Shown here: positions 43,985-50,669 of the stretch, piece after piece | How positions within the stretch are numbered: position 1 is the first letter of the stretch | Layout: each line of letters opens with the position of its first letter | Translations under genes and position numbers: made by a program | Source of the DNA: Euwallacea fornicatus | Lineage: Eukaryota > Arthropoda > Insecta > Coleoptera > Curculionidae | Reading direction: 5' to 3' | NCBI RefSeq assembly: GCF_040115645.1 | Contig: NW_027096034.1 | Span: forward strand, 372,001-436,000 | DNA length: 64,000 nt | Notes under the pieces: generated by a model | What the model saw: only the letters and a program-made list of their open reading frames with translations | What the model was told of the DNA's origin: nothing | Database searches by the model: none

Positions 43985-44037
43985 CAATAGCGTTAGCGTG
44001 AGTGGGTAATTAATACCCGTTAACGGTAACGTTATTG
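43985..44037. repeat. Terminal-repeat palindrome 1
   Basis: A 53-bp imperfect palindrome from CAATAGCGTTAGCG to CGTTATTG, centred on GGGTAATTAATACCC. The arms pair as CAATA(G/A)CGTTA. It is the first of three related units and a candidate recognition site for the integrase or replication proteins, or a foldback structure. Confidence 0.75.
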
Positions 44038-44052
44038 CGCCAGGGGCGGGTT

Positions 44053-44106
44053 CAATAGCGTTAGCATGAGTGGGGTAATTAATACCCGTTAACGGTAACG
44101 TTATTG
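44053..44106. repeat. Terminal-repeat palindrome 2
   Basis: Second copy of the same design, 54 bp, with one extra G before GGTAATTAATACCC and GCATGAG in place of GCGTGAG. It is separated from copy 1 by a GCGCCAGGGGCGGGTT spacer that recurs, with small changes, after copy 2. Confidence 0.75.
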
Positions 44107-44158
44107 CGCCAGGGGGCGGGTTCTGGTTATTGCGTCAGGGGCAAAGCGGGTTCTAGTT

Positions 44159-44211
44159 CAATAACGTTAGCGTAAGTGGGTAATTAATGCCCGTTAACGG
44201 GAACGTTATTG
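44159..44211. repeat. Terminal-repeat palindrome 3
   Basis: Third copy, 53 bp, with CAATAACGTTAGCGTAAG on the left and CCCGTTAACGGGAACG on the right. Its right half holds the perfect palindrome CCCGTTAACGGG. Compensating changes in the arms keep the pairing, which argues that the symmetry matters. Confidence 0.72.
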
Positions 44212-44498
44212 CTTCAGGTTTAAATGAAAAAAGTTGTGCCGAAGGAGGAGGATTGGAACCCGGTAGCGTTGGGTTGAGAGATTGGTTTGAATTCCGAGTC
44301 GGCTAGAACGGGCTGTTTGTTTATTCGGTTTAATGTGGTATATGTGTGTGTTACTAAAAGACCCCTATCTACTGTTGCTGCGCCGGCTGCTTGGGTAGTA
44401 AGCTGTGGGGCAGTAAGCTGTGGGAATTATCGAGTTGTTTGTGTGGGGTAAAAAAAAATCGAGTTCTGACATGTTGTGTTTGCGGTCACTATGATTAT

Positions 44499-44506
44499 TA
44501 TATAAG
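44499..44506 (+). promoter_or_regulatory. TATA box in left terminal repeat
   Basis: TATATAAG lies 43 bp before the first start codon of the element and within the inverted repeat, so the same promoter faces inward from both ends. It probably drives the 174-residue gene here. Judged by sequence only. Confidence 0.5.
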
Positions 44507-44548
44507 CAAATCATAGATGAGAATGGGTATTACGTAAACCGCTATAAA

Positions 44549-45073
44549 ATGAAGATCCTAGCCGTGGACATTCAAGGTTTTTATTTATCGAACGAATTGT
44601 TTTACGTGAAAGAGGTAGCGATTCGAGATGGTGTAAGAACAAGTCACTACTTGTTTAAATCGCCGGTACCATACGAATCGCTTTCCCGAAGGAACAAAAA
44701 ATGTGTGAACCGCGCAACTAAATACATTCACGGACTTCATTATAACTCAGGATTTATTCCATCAGGTGAACTCGAGAAAATATTGATTGACAAACTATGT
44801 GGCTGTGATTATGTGTATGTGAGGGGGTGCAGATTAACGAAGTTTCTAGAAAGGATGCTAAAGTCCTCCTCCCCATATGAACACCCTCAACCACAACTCA
44901 TAGACTTAGAAACATACAATTGGGGATGGGATCCTCTTCAATGCCAACAATATCCCATGTGTTTAGATCACATTGCCACTACAAATTTAATGTGTGCCGT
45001 AACCATTTGCAACAATATACACGATTGGATAGTCAGAAATTTGCCACTACCACCTTATACTATCAATAACTAA
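44549..45073 (+). CDS. Conserved-type Polinton protein of unknown function (DIQG motif)
   Basis: A 174-residue protein starting 14 bp inside the left terminal repeat boundary, in context CTATAAAATG. I do not recognise a named family with confidence. It opens with a hydrophobic strand and LAVDIQGF, has a second strand ending in DYVYVRG near residue 90 and LIDLETYNW near residue 118, and ends with a Cys/His/Asn-rich helix region (CLDHIATTNLMCAVTICNN). Short strands ending in acidic residues spread along the chain resemble an RNase H-like or DEDD exonuclease-like core, but Gln replaces the usual second acid after the first Asp, so that is only a hypothesis. No signal peptide or membrane segment is seen. 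It is followed by another small plus-strand gene. Confidence 0.75.
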   Translation: MKILAVDIQGFYLSNELFYVKEVAIRDGVRTSHYLFKSPVPYESLSRRNKKCVNRATKYIHGLHYNSGFIPSGELEKILIDKLCGCDYVYVRGCRLTKFLERMLKSSSPYEHPQPQLIDLETYNWGWDPLQCQQYPMCLDHIATTNLMCAVTICNNIHDWIVRNLPLPPYTINN

Positions 45074-45090
45074 TATACATATCAAACAAA

Positions 45091-45119
45091 TTATAGATTC
45101 GAATTATTTCAATTCAGTT
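45091..45119 (+). promoter_or_regulatory. TATA-like box plus TCAGTT initiator
   Basis: TTATAG near 45091 is followed about 23 bp later by TCAGTT (45114-45119), which fits the arthropod initiator consensus TCA(G/T)T(T/C). The next ATG is 26 bp downstream. The same arrangement recurs before other genes of the element. Confidence 0.4.
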
Positions 45120-45144
45120 AATACTACGTGCTGTACGTTGCAAC

Positions 45145-45432
45145 ATGAAGAATATATTGACCAAGTTTTTTGGTAGAAAATTGGATTTAGAAGATTGCAC
45201 GATAGAGGAACTTGAATCGCTTCCACTCATTTTTTACCAGGAGATAGTTGAACCAATAGCATTGCTGAATATATGGGGAAAACTACCATATAACTATAGG
45301 AAGGATTTTATCGCAAGAACAAGACTACCATGTTTCGTTCACTACAACCATCCTGAATCTCAAACACATATTGATGGCCCGCCACCTCCCCAATCCAAAT
45401 GTGCTATGTGTAAGAGAAATTTAAAGCGCTAA
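45145..45432 (+). CDS. Small protein of unknown function with C-terminal CxxC
   Basis: A 95-residue protein of no recognised family. The N-terminal two thirds looks helical with an acidic patch (LDLEDCTIEELESLP). The C-terminal third has a Cys, two His and a final CAMCKRN, a possible single zinc site, after a short proline run (PPPPQ). It has its own initiator-like site upstream and AATAAA signals just after the stop. It converges with the major capsid gene on the other strand, with only 46 bp between the stops. Confidence 0.6.
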   Translation: MKNILTKFFGRKLDLEDCTIEELESLPLIFYQEIVEPIALLNIWGKLPYNYRKDFIARTRLPCFVHYNHPESQTHIDGPPPPQSKCAMCKRNLKR

Positions 45433-45480
45433 AATAAAAAAAATGATGTAACAAAATTGTTGAAATAAATAATTTTTATT
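45433..45480. terminator. Bidirectional polyadenylation region
   Basis: Plus-strand AATAAA at 45433-45438 and 45464-45469 follows the 95-residue gene. A minus-strand AATAAA (plus-strand TTTATT, 45475-45480) overlaps the capsid gene stop. Tail-to-tail genes appear to share this AT-rich spacer. Confidence 0.6.
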
Positions 45481-46696
45481 AATTTATTTTTCGTACAACT
45501 TCAGTAAGTGGTAATTGCTCTATTATACAATCGTGAATAATTGCGCAGTATCCTTTTGTGTTGGCAGGTATACCTTCTCTAGTTTCAATTTCCACCTTAA
45601 CATCAATGGCCGATGATTTTATGCTTTCATCACGTCTCGAACAATCAATAACAAATAAAGCGTGTGTTTTGAAATCGGGAAAGTCTAGAAGCGTCTCTTT
45701 TCTTTCAGCAGAGTTAAAAAAACTTGAGGCAAATTCTGTGTAATTATAATAAACATCTGCGTAGTCATTATTAGTAAAATTTAAATTCATACGCTCATAT
45801 GGGTAGTACTCCCCATTCAAAAACAGTCTGATGTCACTTATATTTAAGTTATCAAACAAGGTTATGTCTTTCATAGCTAGATTATTTCTGTTTGTATGAA
45901 ATGCTACTATAATGTATCGAGGGCATTCTACAGTAGTTGTAGTTTTTACACACCAAATTTCCTTCGTTGAGTTCGCATTAAGACTTGGTAATTCGTGAAG
46001 TTCCCATTTTCGGAATGGGATTAAAATAGGCCTGTCTTCCTTTAGGGATTTAAGTAGCTCCACTTTGATAATATCGTTAGGAATGATATGTTTAACTTTT
46101 AACTCAATATTTTCTATTGTCAATTTAAATGTTGTGTCCTTTTTATCATTTCCAGTGATTAAAACACAGTTATTATCATTTCTTGATCGAACTAATCTCA
46201 AATTATGTCTCCCACTTATGGCTACTTGATAATCTTGACAAATGCCTAAAAAGTGGCTTAAGGGAATCCTCATATAAAAACTTCCATTTGTGTTAGTAGT
46301 AACATGATCTGGATAACTCCAACTAGCCGCCCTTAAACGATTTGAGTCATTTTTGTTGTAGCATAAATAACCTCGAATCAAACTAACAATACCAGGGTTT
46401 TTAACATGTTCTACTTCAATGCCATTTAGTTCGTAAGTAATAGAGTCGAAGAAGAATCCTGCTGCATTATTCACAAATTTAACATCACCTGACCCTTCCT
46501 TTTCAAGTTTTCCTTTAATTGATAAAGCAGCGTTGCACAATAGAACCCATGCATCGTTGCGGTTTACAGATATTTCAATAATATCATTGTTTTCGAATGA
46601 CTTGATAAACGGTAAATAGGTCCGGAATTCGAGGTGGTTAATAGAATCATCATTTATAGGGTTTTTGTAAATATCTAAAATTTGGGCTGATAACAT
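45479..46696 (-). CDS. MCP: Major capsid protein, adintovirus-type hexon (double jelly-roll)
   Basis: A 405-residue protein and the last large gene of the minus-strand virion cassette. The product would form the pseudo-hexameric capsomers of an icosahedral shell. The assignment rests on its position with penton, protease and ATPase genes, its size, the predominance of predicted beta strands, and conserved-looking stretches typical of adintovirus hexons: AGFFFDSITYELNG with a following KNPG near residues 78-105, and an NGEYYPYERMNLNF segment near residue 305 in the second half. No signal peptide or membrane segment is visible. The start ATG at 46696 is the only good candidate. It has no TATA box of its own, so it may be read from a long cassette transcript. 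The frame is intact. Structure prediction would settle the fold. Confidence 0.82.
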   Translation of the reverse strand: MLSAQILDIYKNPINDDSINHLEFRTYLPFIKSFENNDIIEISVNRNDAWVLLCNAALSIKGKLEKEGSGDVKFVNNAAGFFFDSITYELNGIEVEHVKNPGIVSLIRGYLCYNKNDSNRLRAASWSYPDHVTTNTNGSFYMRIPLSHFLGICQDYQVAISGRHNLRLVRSRNDNNCVLITGNDKKDTTFKLTIENIELKVKHIIPNDIIKVELLKSLKEDRPILIPFRKWELHELPSLNANSTKEIWCVKTTTTVECPRYIIVAFHTNRNNLAMKDITLFDNLNISDIRLFLNGEYYPYERMNLNFTNNDYADVYYNYTEFASSFFNSAERKETLLDFPDFKTHALFVIDCSRRDESIKSSAIDVKVEIETREGIPANTKGYCAIIHDCIIEQLPLTEVVRKIN

Positions 46697-46841
46697 ATCC
46701 GAGTGACTTTAAAAATAAACTGTTTATTCTGGTTAGTCTACCACGTAAGTTCTTGTTGCGTGAGCGTGGGCTCTGCAGATATGATACTGACCGCTTAAAA
46801 TGAATTATATCTTTTTTATACGACCCCACAACTAAGACCAT
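46650..46841 (-). CDS. Possible small basic virion protein
   Basis: A 63-residue ORF bridging the gap between the penton-like and capsid genes. Its ATG overlaps the penton stop (ATGGTCTTAG), which would permit reinitiation, and its end overlaps the first 47 bp of the capsid gene in another frame. It is rich in Arg/Lys/Ser in the middle (SPRSRNKNLRGRLTR), as expected of a small core or mu-like peptide, with a hydrophobic start. It could also be chance: the gap is short and AT-rich and I recognise no family. Confidence 0.3.
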   Translation of the reverse strand: MVLVVGSYKKDIIHFKRSVSYLQSPRSRNKNLRGRLTRINSLFLKSLGYVISPNFRYLQKPYK

Positions 46842-47566
46842 TTCTTTAATTCAAGTCGAATAATTATTTCCTCACCACAAAAGTTAACGCTATTAGAGTC
46901 TTGATCTAGAATCTGAAGTGTGATGTTATTTATATCTGACCTAATCACTGGTAAATAAATCAAGTTTCGAGGAATCTCATCGATAGCAAAGCCTGGGTCG
47001 CTGTTTATTGGGAATTCATAGATGGTGTGTGAAGGTTGACTGTTGTAATACGCTCCCTGAGTTATATTACTATCAATATGAATGGTTCGAACTTTAACTA
47101 TATTAACTGGCAAATCTGATGTGTGTATATGTCCGGCTTTTAGAAGTTTCCTAGAGAATCCTAGAGTTTTTCCTAGCGATTTTTCTGGTCTAAAATCGAT
47201 GTCAAAATTTTTATGAAAAATTTCACACTTTAATGTATTATTATTCGGTTTTAAGAAGAAGAACGCCTCTCCATCACCTTCTCTAATTATCTGGTTCCTG
47301 TTTAACTGCGGTGTAAACTGGTCTTGTAGGTTACTATTTATATCAGTAATTTCATAGACACCCGGTGGTATACTAATCGTTTTAGACACTCCGTTAACTA
47401 AATAATAAAACTTATTATTATCTTCATCAATATTAGGCACTGTATTATAAGAGTGAAATCCTATCAATGCTAACCCGTATTGACAATTAGGATCTAACTG
47501 TAAAGGTGTAGGAAAATCTATAGATAATATTGATGATCGACTCTTCACAGTGAAAATTAGAGACAT
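46832..47566 (-). CDS. Penton-like minor capsid protein
   Basis: A 244-residue protein if it starts at the ATG at 47566. The frame stays open upstream for 20 codons, but that extension is a hydrophobic, lysine-poor leader overlapping the protease gene and is unlikely to be translated; MSLIFTVKSRSS is the natural start. The sequence is mostly beta-strand-like, with FPTPLQLDPNCQYGLALIGF near residue 19 and IPPGVYEITDIN near residue 65, and a strand-rich C-terminus. This is the pattern of adintovirus penton (single jelly-roll vertex) proteins, and its place beside the capsid gene supports this. A minus-strand TATATAAG at 47595-47602 lies about 30 bp before the ATG. Confidence 0.75.
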   Translation of the reverse strand: MSLIFTVKSRSSILSIDFPTPLQLDPNCQYGLALIGFHSYNTVPNIDEDNNKFYYLVNGVSKTISIPPGVYEITDINSNLQDQFTPQLNRNQIIREGDGEAFFFLKPNNNTLKCEIFHKNFDIDFRPEKSLGKTLGFSRKLLKAGHIHTSDLPVNIVKVRTIHIDSNITQGAYYNSQPSHTIYEFPINSDPGFAIDEIPRNLIYLPVIRSDINNITLQILDQDSNSVNFCGEEIIIRLELKKWS

Positions 47567-47585
47567 AATTGTGTGTCTAAAGCAT

Positions 47586-47945
47586 TTATTGCTCCTTATA
47601 TAGAAAATATATACAAAGATGACCACAATTATAAGAATTAAATTTTTGATAACGCCTTTTATTATACATTATTTTGACGTCACGTCCAAAATAATTAACT
47701 AGTTCCTTAGGTGGTTTTAAGTGGCCAAAGCTATCAAAATACGTCACTATATCACCCCGTTTTAGATATGCTACCCAGTGAGTTCCTTTATGGCTTGAAG
47801 AGTCTAAGTTAACTATACCACATTCATTAATATTAACCTTATATGGTAGACTATCTCGCATAAAAACACCTCTAAAGAATGGTATCTGAAGCAATTTGAT
47901 GTATTTTAATATTTCAAAATTAGTTAACGCATGTCTGGGTAGCAC
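47586..47945 (-). CDS. PRO: Adenain-like cysteine protease (C5-type), start unresolved
   Basis: A 119-residue frame whose product would mature virion proteins. Numbering from the codon at 47945, the catalytic set is visible: His56 in GTHWVAY, Asp71 in YFDSFG, Cys107 in NCGHLC, with Gln100 seven residues before the Cys as the likely oxyanion residue. These have the same order and Gln-Cys spacing as adenovirus protease. The upstream half (ALTNFEILKYIKLLQIPFF then GVFMRDSLP and GIVNLDSS) looks conserved and functional. The codon at 47945 is GTG, not ATG, and the first ATG lies inside the conserved region at residue 29. The frame overlaps the stop of the PLA2/X gene in the -1 frame and remains open upstream of it, so synthesis by frameshifting from that gene, non-AUG initiation or splicing is needed. 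Confidence 0.88.
   Translation of the reverse strand: MLPRHALTNFEILKYIKLLQIPFFRGVFMRDSLPYKVNINECGIVNLDSSSHKGTHWVAYLKRGDIVTYFDSFGHLKPPKELVNYFGRDVKIMYNKRRYQKFNSYNCGHLCIYFLYKEQ
47595..47602 (-). promoter_or_regulatory. TATA box for penton-like gene
   Basis: On the minus strand TATATAAG lies about 30 bp before the ATG at 47566 and inside the 3' end of the protease gene. Transcription would begin only a few bases before the start codon. This also favours the 47566 start over the longer open frame. Confidence 0.45.
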
Positions 47946-48829
47946 TATTGGAAGTTTTTTGAGAACTGTTTTTTTAAATACAATCCAAATCCACGAGGAG
48001 TTTTTCGCAAGTAAAGTCCTGAGCCTTTTTTCCCAATTTCTTCTTCTGTAGCAGCCTTCTTGCTATCACCCATCATTTTATTTTTTGCATTTTTGAGTTC
48101 AATAACATTTCTCGCTACTGTAGAAGCTCCTCCAGCAAGTGCTCCTAAAGCTCCTAATGCTGAAAGGATTGGTAGGAAAGGTAAGATCCCTCCGCTTTTC
48201 TTAGTTTCAGGGCTAAAGGGGATAATGCGAGGTATCCGAAAGTTTTGTTTTCCGCCAGCTTTTTTTACAGCTGCACGAGCTGCACGAAGGGCGAGGATTG
48301 ATGTTTTCCGTAGATTTTTATCATAGTTTTCACCACTCGAATTCTTTAGTAATCGTTTCAGAATCTTGGATGTTGGTCTTAATATGTGGGTACGGAAGGA
48401 TTTCGACTTCATCGTATTATTTTTAATTCCCATACCCCTTTTTCTTTTGACCTGGAAGGATTTCATTTTATTCGTTTTAGTTCCCATACCCATTTTTCGT
48501 TTAGCTTTCATAGTATTTGTAACAAGCCAAGCTGCAGTTTTTTCACCAAAACTCGAATCTTTAGCCTTAACACGATCCCAAGCTTTATTTTCTAGTATTT
48601 CATCAGCTTTATGCCGGTTAACTAAAGAATTGCTTTTACTATATGCAATATCGTGTTCTTTACACGCACTATCCAGTGGGTTGATACCCTTATCACCTCG
48701 AGATATCCGTTTTTTTAAGTGTGTTCCTGGACCGCAGAACTGCATGGAAGGGAAATGCAATTCAAAGGGCAATTTATTAATCAATGAGTTAACAAATCCA
48801 GTTCCGGTCCGCTCTTCGAAAGTCAACAT
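47945..48829 (-). CDS. Phospholipase A2-like / X-like virion protein
   Basis: A 294-residue protein from the ATG at 48829; two codons upstream are open but begin with GTG. It is the first gene of the minus-strand virion cassette. The N-terminal part (about residues 26-70) has a secreted-PLA2 signature like the parvovirus VP1 unique region: FCGPGTHLKKR as the calcium loop and DSACKEHDIAY with the catalytic His-Asp pair. A long Lys/Arg-rich middle follows with a doubled KRKMGMG/KRKRGMG motif, then a hydrophobic Ala/Gly/Leu segment (around residues 215-240). A tail with two GLYL motifs (GSGLYLRK, GFGLYLKK) follows; these resemble the X/pX-like proteins of Polintons. A LAGG-A stretch in the hydrophobic part matches the adenain cleavage consensus but may be chance. 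Likely roles are endosome escape and DNA or membrane binding; this is inferred from family resemblance. Confidence 0.82.
   Translation of the reverse strand: MLTFEERTGTGFVNSLINKLPFELHFPSMQFCGPGTHLKKRISRGDKGINPLDSACKEHDIAYSKSNSLVNRHKADEILENKAWDRVKAKDSSFGEKTAAWLVTNTMKAKRKMGMGTKTNKMKSFQVKRKRGMGIKNNTMKSKSFRTHILRPTSKILKRLLKNSSGENYDKNLRKTSILALRAARAAVKKAGGKQNFRIPRIIPFSPETKKSGGILPFLPILSALGALGALAGGASTVARNVIELKNAKNKMMGDSKKAATEEEIGKKGSGLYLRKTPRGFGLYLKKQFSKNFQ
47954..47960 (-). promoter_or_regulatory. Candidate -1 ribosomal frameshift site (A AAA AAC)
   Basis: On the minus strand, in the PLA2/X reading frame, A AAA AAC fits the canonical X XXY YYZ slippery heptamer exactly. It lies two sense codons before the stop at 47945-47947. 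Slipping back one base enters the protease frame, which is open from there. A second in-frame A AAA AAA lies just upstream at 47969-47975. I could not judge whether a stimulatory RNA structure follows. Confidence 0.5.
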
Positions 48830-48861
48830 ACCCACTACTACTACTATTTAGCAGGATTGTT

Positions 48862-48869
48862 TATTTATA
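48862..48869 (-). promoter_or_regulatory. TATA box for the minus-strand virion cassette
   Basis: On the minus strand TATAAATA lies 33 bp before the PLA2/X start codon, so transcription would start within about 10 bp of the ATG. The 83-bp gap to the divergent ATPase gene must hold both promoters. Confidence 0.5.
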
Positions 48870-48891
48870 CTCTTTTCCTTGCTTTCGCTCA

Positions 48892-48897
48892 TCAGTT
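48892..48897 (+). promoter_or_regulatory. Initiator-like TCAGTT before the ATPase gene
   Basis: TCAGTT matches the arthropod initiator and lies 21 bp before the ATPase ATG. No clear TATA box is seen on this strand in the divergent spacer. Confidence 0.35.
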
Positions 48898-48912
48898 GCA
48901 TCATCTACAAAG

Positions 48913-49599
48913 ATGAAGGTAGTACCACAAGATATGAGCTTATCAATTGAAAATTTAGATTTTAAAGACTTTGAAAATACTAATCATAGTAAATTATTGT
49001 CAAATTATTTTCGCGGTATAATTTGCGGTCGAAGTGGTTGTGGTAAAACAAACCTGTTCTTATCTCTGTTGTTTAATTTAAATGGTCTGCGATTTGAAAA
49101 TGTTTATGTGTACTCAAAATCTCTGTTCCAACCTAAGTATATTTTATTACAGGAGGTTCTGAAAAAAGTGGATGGTATAGGATATTTTCCATTCACCGAT
49201 AACGATGAGTTAATTGATTTTGAAAATGCCAAAAAGAATTCTGTATTTATATTTGATGATATTGCATGTGAAAAGCAGGATAAAATACGCACGTTCTTCT
49301 CAATGGGTCGACATAAGAACATTGATGTGGTTTATATTTGCCAAACCTACTCTAAGATACCTAAACAGTTGATTCGAGATAACTGTAACGTAGTAATTTT
49401 ATTTAAACAAGATGATGTTAATCTCAAACATGCCTTTGATGAACACGTGTCACCAGACATGAGTTATGATGTATTTAAAAAAATGTGCTCCGAGTGCTGG
49501 AATGATAATAAATATGGAGTTTTAATAATTATGAAGGATTTTGATTTAAATGATGGTCGCTATCGCAAAGGGTTTGATCAATATATAAAACTGTTCTGA
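48913..49599 (+). CDS. ATP: Genome-packaging ATPase, FtsK/HerA (A32-like) type
   Basis: A 228-residue P-loop ATPase expected to pump the element's DNA into preformed capsids. Walker A is GRSGCGKT at residues 39-46. Walker B is VFIFDD at 111-116, preceded by an Asn-Ser. A polar sensor-like Gln is in YICQTYSKIPKQLIRDN near 141-157, whose Arg may act in the neighbouring subunit. Size and motif order match Polinton ATPases and the poxvirus A32 group. It starts the plus-strand block, divergent from the virion cassette and 25 bp before the next gene. The ATG at 48913 is the first in frame, and the frame is intact. Confidence 0.93.
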   Translation: MKVVPQDMSLSIENLDFKDFENTNHSKLLSNYFRGIICGRSGCGKTNLFLSLLFNLNGLRFENVYVYSKSLFQPKYILLQEVLKKVDGIGYFPFTDNDELIDFENAKKNSVFIFDDIACEKQDKIRTFFSMGRHKNIDVVYICQTYSKIPKQLIRDNCNVVILFKQDDVNLKHAFDEHVSPDMSYDVFKKMCSECWNDNKYGVLIIMKDFDLNDGRYRKGFDQYIKLF

Positions 49600-49621
49600 A
49601 GGTAAAATCGTATATTCATTC
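49582..49621 (+). promoter_or_regulatory. TATATAAAA plus TCATTC initiator-like site
   Basis: TATATAAAA (49582-49590) is inside the last codons of the ATPase gene, and TCATTC (49616-49621) fits the TCA(G/T)T(T/C) initiator. The next ATG is at 49625. The spacing of about 35 bp is slightly long for a TATA-initiator pair. Confidence 0.35.
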
Positions 49622-49624
49622 ATT

Positions 49625-50635
49625 ATGAAACTGCTAAGTAAAGCAGCCGCTGCCCGTAAGAAGAAAATAGTTGAATTAATAAAAAACGTTCGAAAAAAAT
49701 ATCAAGCCTTACAATTAGGTAGATCTGAGGATGATAAAACTTTGAATAAATTATTTAAGCCTGTAATAGATCCTATCGGTATACTCATTAAGCAACAAGA
49801 AAATAATCTGCACAATAACTGGCACCCATCATTACAATTCCTAAAAGAGAAAGGGTCTATAAAGCCGCAGCACAGACGCGATGAAACATTATCATCAGAT
49901 AATCAAAAAGTCAGTTCATTGCGAGAACAACTACCTAAAGCAGAAGGTTCTATATTAAACGCCACACCAAAGGAGCAAGAAAGCGATTATGAGACTAGTG
50001 ACTATGAGTATGAGTCTCCAGATATTTCAACTACTTCCAACGAATATGGGAGCATAACTCAAAAGTATATTACAGATTATTCAAAAGGTTTGCCGCAAAT
50101 AGATATAACTTACGGACCAAAATATAACTCTGATACGAATAAATGGACCTTAGGCCGTTCTAAGCTCAGTTTTAATAATAATAATGACATAATATTAGAT
50201 AATTCGCAATTTGAAGGAACTGAAGGTCTCTATAATTTAGTATTTTACAAAGAACCTTCTATGTATAGTACTCAAGATTTGGAAAACTATGGAAACATTC
50301 TTAATCAAAGTCACGTGTACAGAGTTGACTTCAATCCTTCTGGGAAAATAAAAGGAAATACTGGAAATAAATATGTCGGTATTGTACGTAAGTTACTCAC
50401 GATGTCATCATCATCATCATCATCATCTTTATCAAATAGTGTGAAGAAGGGGAGAGGAGGTGAAGATATGATTACTTATAATTCGAAACCAATTGAGTAT
50501 GTCTATTGGGATGATGTAAATGAATTAGTTGATCGACTGCGACTGCTATATGCGTCAAAACAGGCGGGAAACACTTCGCATGAAAATGAAATTTTATCAA
50601 TTATTGAGGAACTTAAGGAATCTAAGGTTATTTAA
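49625..50635 (+). CDS. Conserved Polinton protein with C-terminal YWDD-NELVDRLRLL motif
   Basis: A 336-residue protein of unknown biochemical function. From memory, its C-terminal module recurs in insect and other metazoan Polintons: YWDDVNELVDRLRLL at about 294-308, then AGNTSHENEI and SIIEELKES at the end. The N-terminus is a basic helix (AAAARKKKIVELIKNVRKKY), perhaps DNA-binding or a virion-core tether. The middle is acidic and Tyr/Ser-rich (residues 118-135). A folded central domain has YGPKYNSDTNKWTLGRS and GTEGLYNLVFYKEP. A run of about nine Ser encoded by a (TCA)n microsatellite separates it from the C-terminal module. Its position between packaging ATPase and fibre-like gene suggests a virion role. 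Confidence 0.78.
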   Translation: MKLLSKAAAARKKKIVELIKNVRKKYQALQLGRSEDDKTLNKLFKPVIDPIGILIKQQENNLHNNWHPSLQFLKEKGSIKPQHRRDETLSSDNQKVSSLREQLPKAEGSILNATPKEQESDYETSDYEYESPDISTTSNEYGSITQKYITDYSKGLPQIDITYGPKYNSDTNKWTLGRSKLSFNNNNDIILDNSQFEGTEGLYNLVFYKEPSMYSTQDLENYGNILNQSHVYRVDFNPSGKIKGNTGNKYVGIVRKLLTMSSSSSSSSLSNSVKKGRGGEDMITYNSKPIEYVYWDDVNELVDRLRLLYASKQAGNTSHENEILSIIEELKESKVI

Positions 50636-50640
50636 CAACT

Positions 50641-50646
50641 TCAGTT
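50641..50646 (+). promoter_or_regulatory. Initiator-like TCAGTT before fibre-like gene
   Basis: TCAGTT lies six bases after the preceding stop and 29 bp before the ATG at 50670. This supports the downstream start of the fibre-like gene over the longer open frame that begins inside the previous gene. Confidence 0.35.
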
Positions 50647-50669
50647 TACTATTTGGTTTAAGTTTTAAA

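Larger units (their letters stand above)
43958..44535 (+). repeat. Left terminal inverted repeat, 578 bp
   Basis: It matches the reverse complement of 59806-60383 over its full length with no difference seen by eye. The match stops after GGGTATTACGT, where the left side continues AAACC and the right side continues with a T run. It holds three long imperfect palindromes in its outer 250 bp, an inner stretch of about 310 bp with no gene, and a TATATAAG box near the inner edge. In protein-primed replication the ends serve as origins; the terminal-protein attachment site cannot be identified from sequence alone. Confidence 0.96.

Noticed and set aside
44262..44293. A-box/B-box-like sequences (GGTAGCGTTGGG, GGTTTGAATTCC) suggesting a tRNA-like promoter in the terminal repeat
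   Set aside because: The two boxes are too close together for a tRNA or SINE promoter and no cloverleaf could be drawn.
45558..45743. 61-residue plus-strand ORF
   Set aside because: Antisense to the intact major capsid gene; no promoter or motif.
48060..48851. Plus-strand ORFs of 88, 161 and 69 residues opposite the PLA2/X gene
   Set aside because: Antisense shadows of a Lys/Arg-rich coding region, giving Phe/Leu/Ser-rich frames; the PLA2 motifs are on the other strand.
49104..49322. 72-residue minus-strand ORF
   Set aside because: Antisense to the ATPase gene between its Walker motifs; no independent support.
50529..50669. N-terminal extension of the fibre-like ORF
   Set aside because: It overlaps the end of the previous gene, lacks the fibre pattern, and an initiator-like site precedes the internal ATG at 50670.
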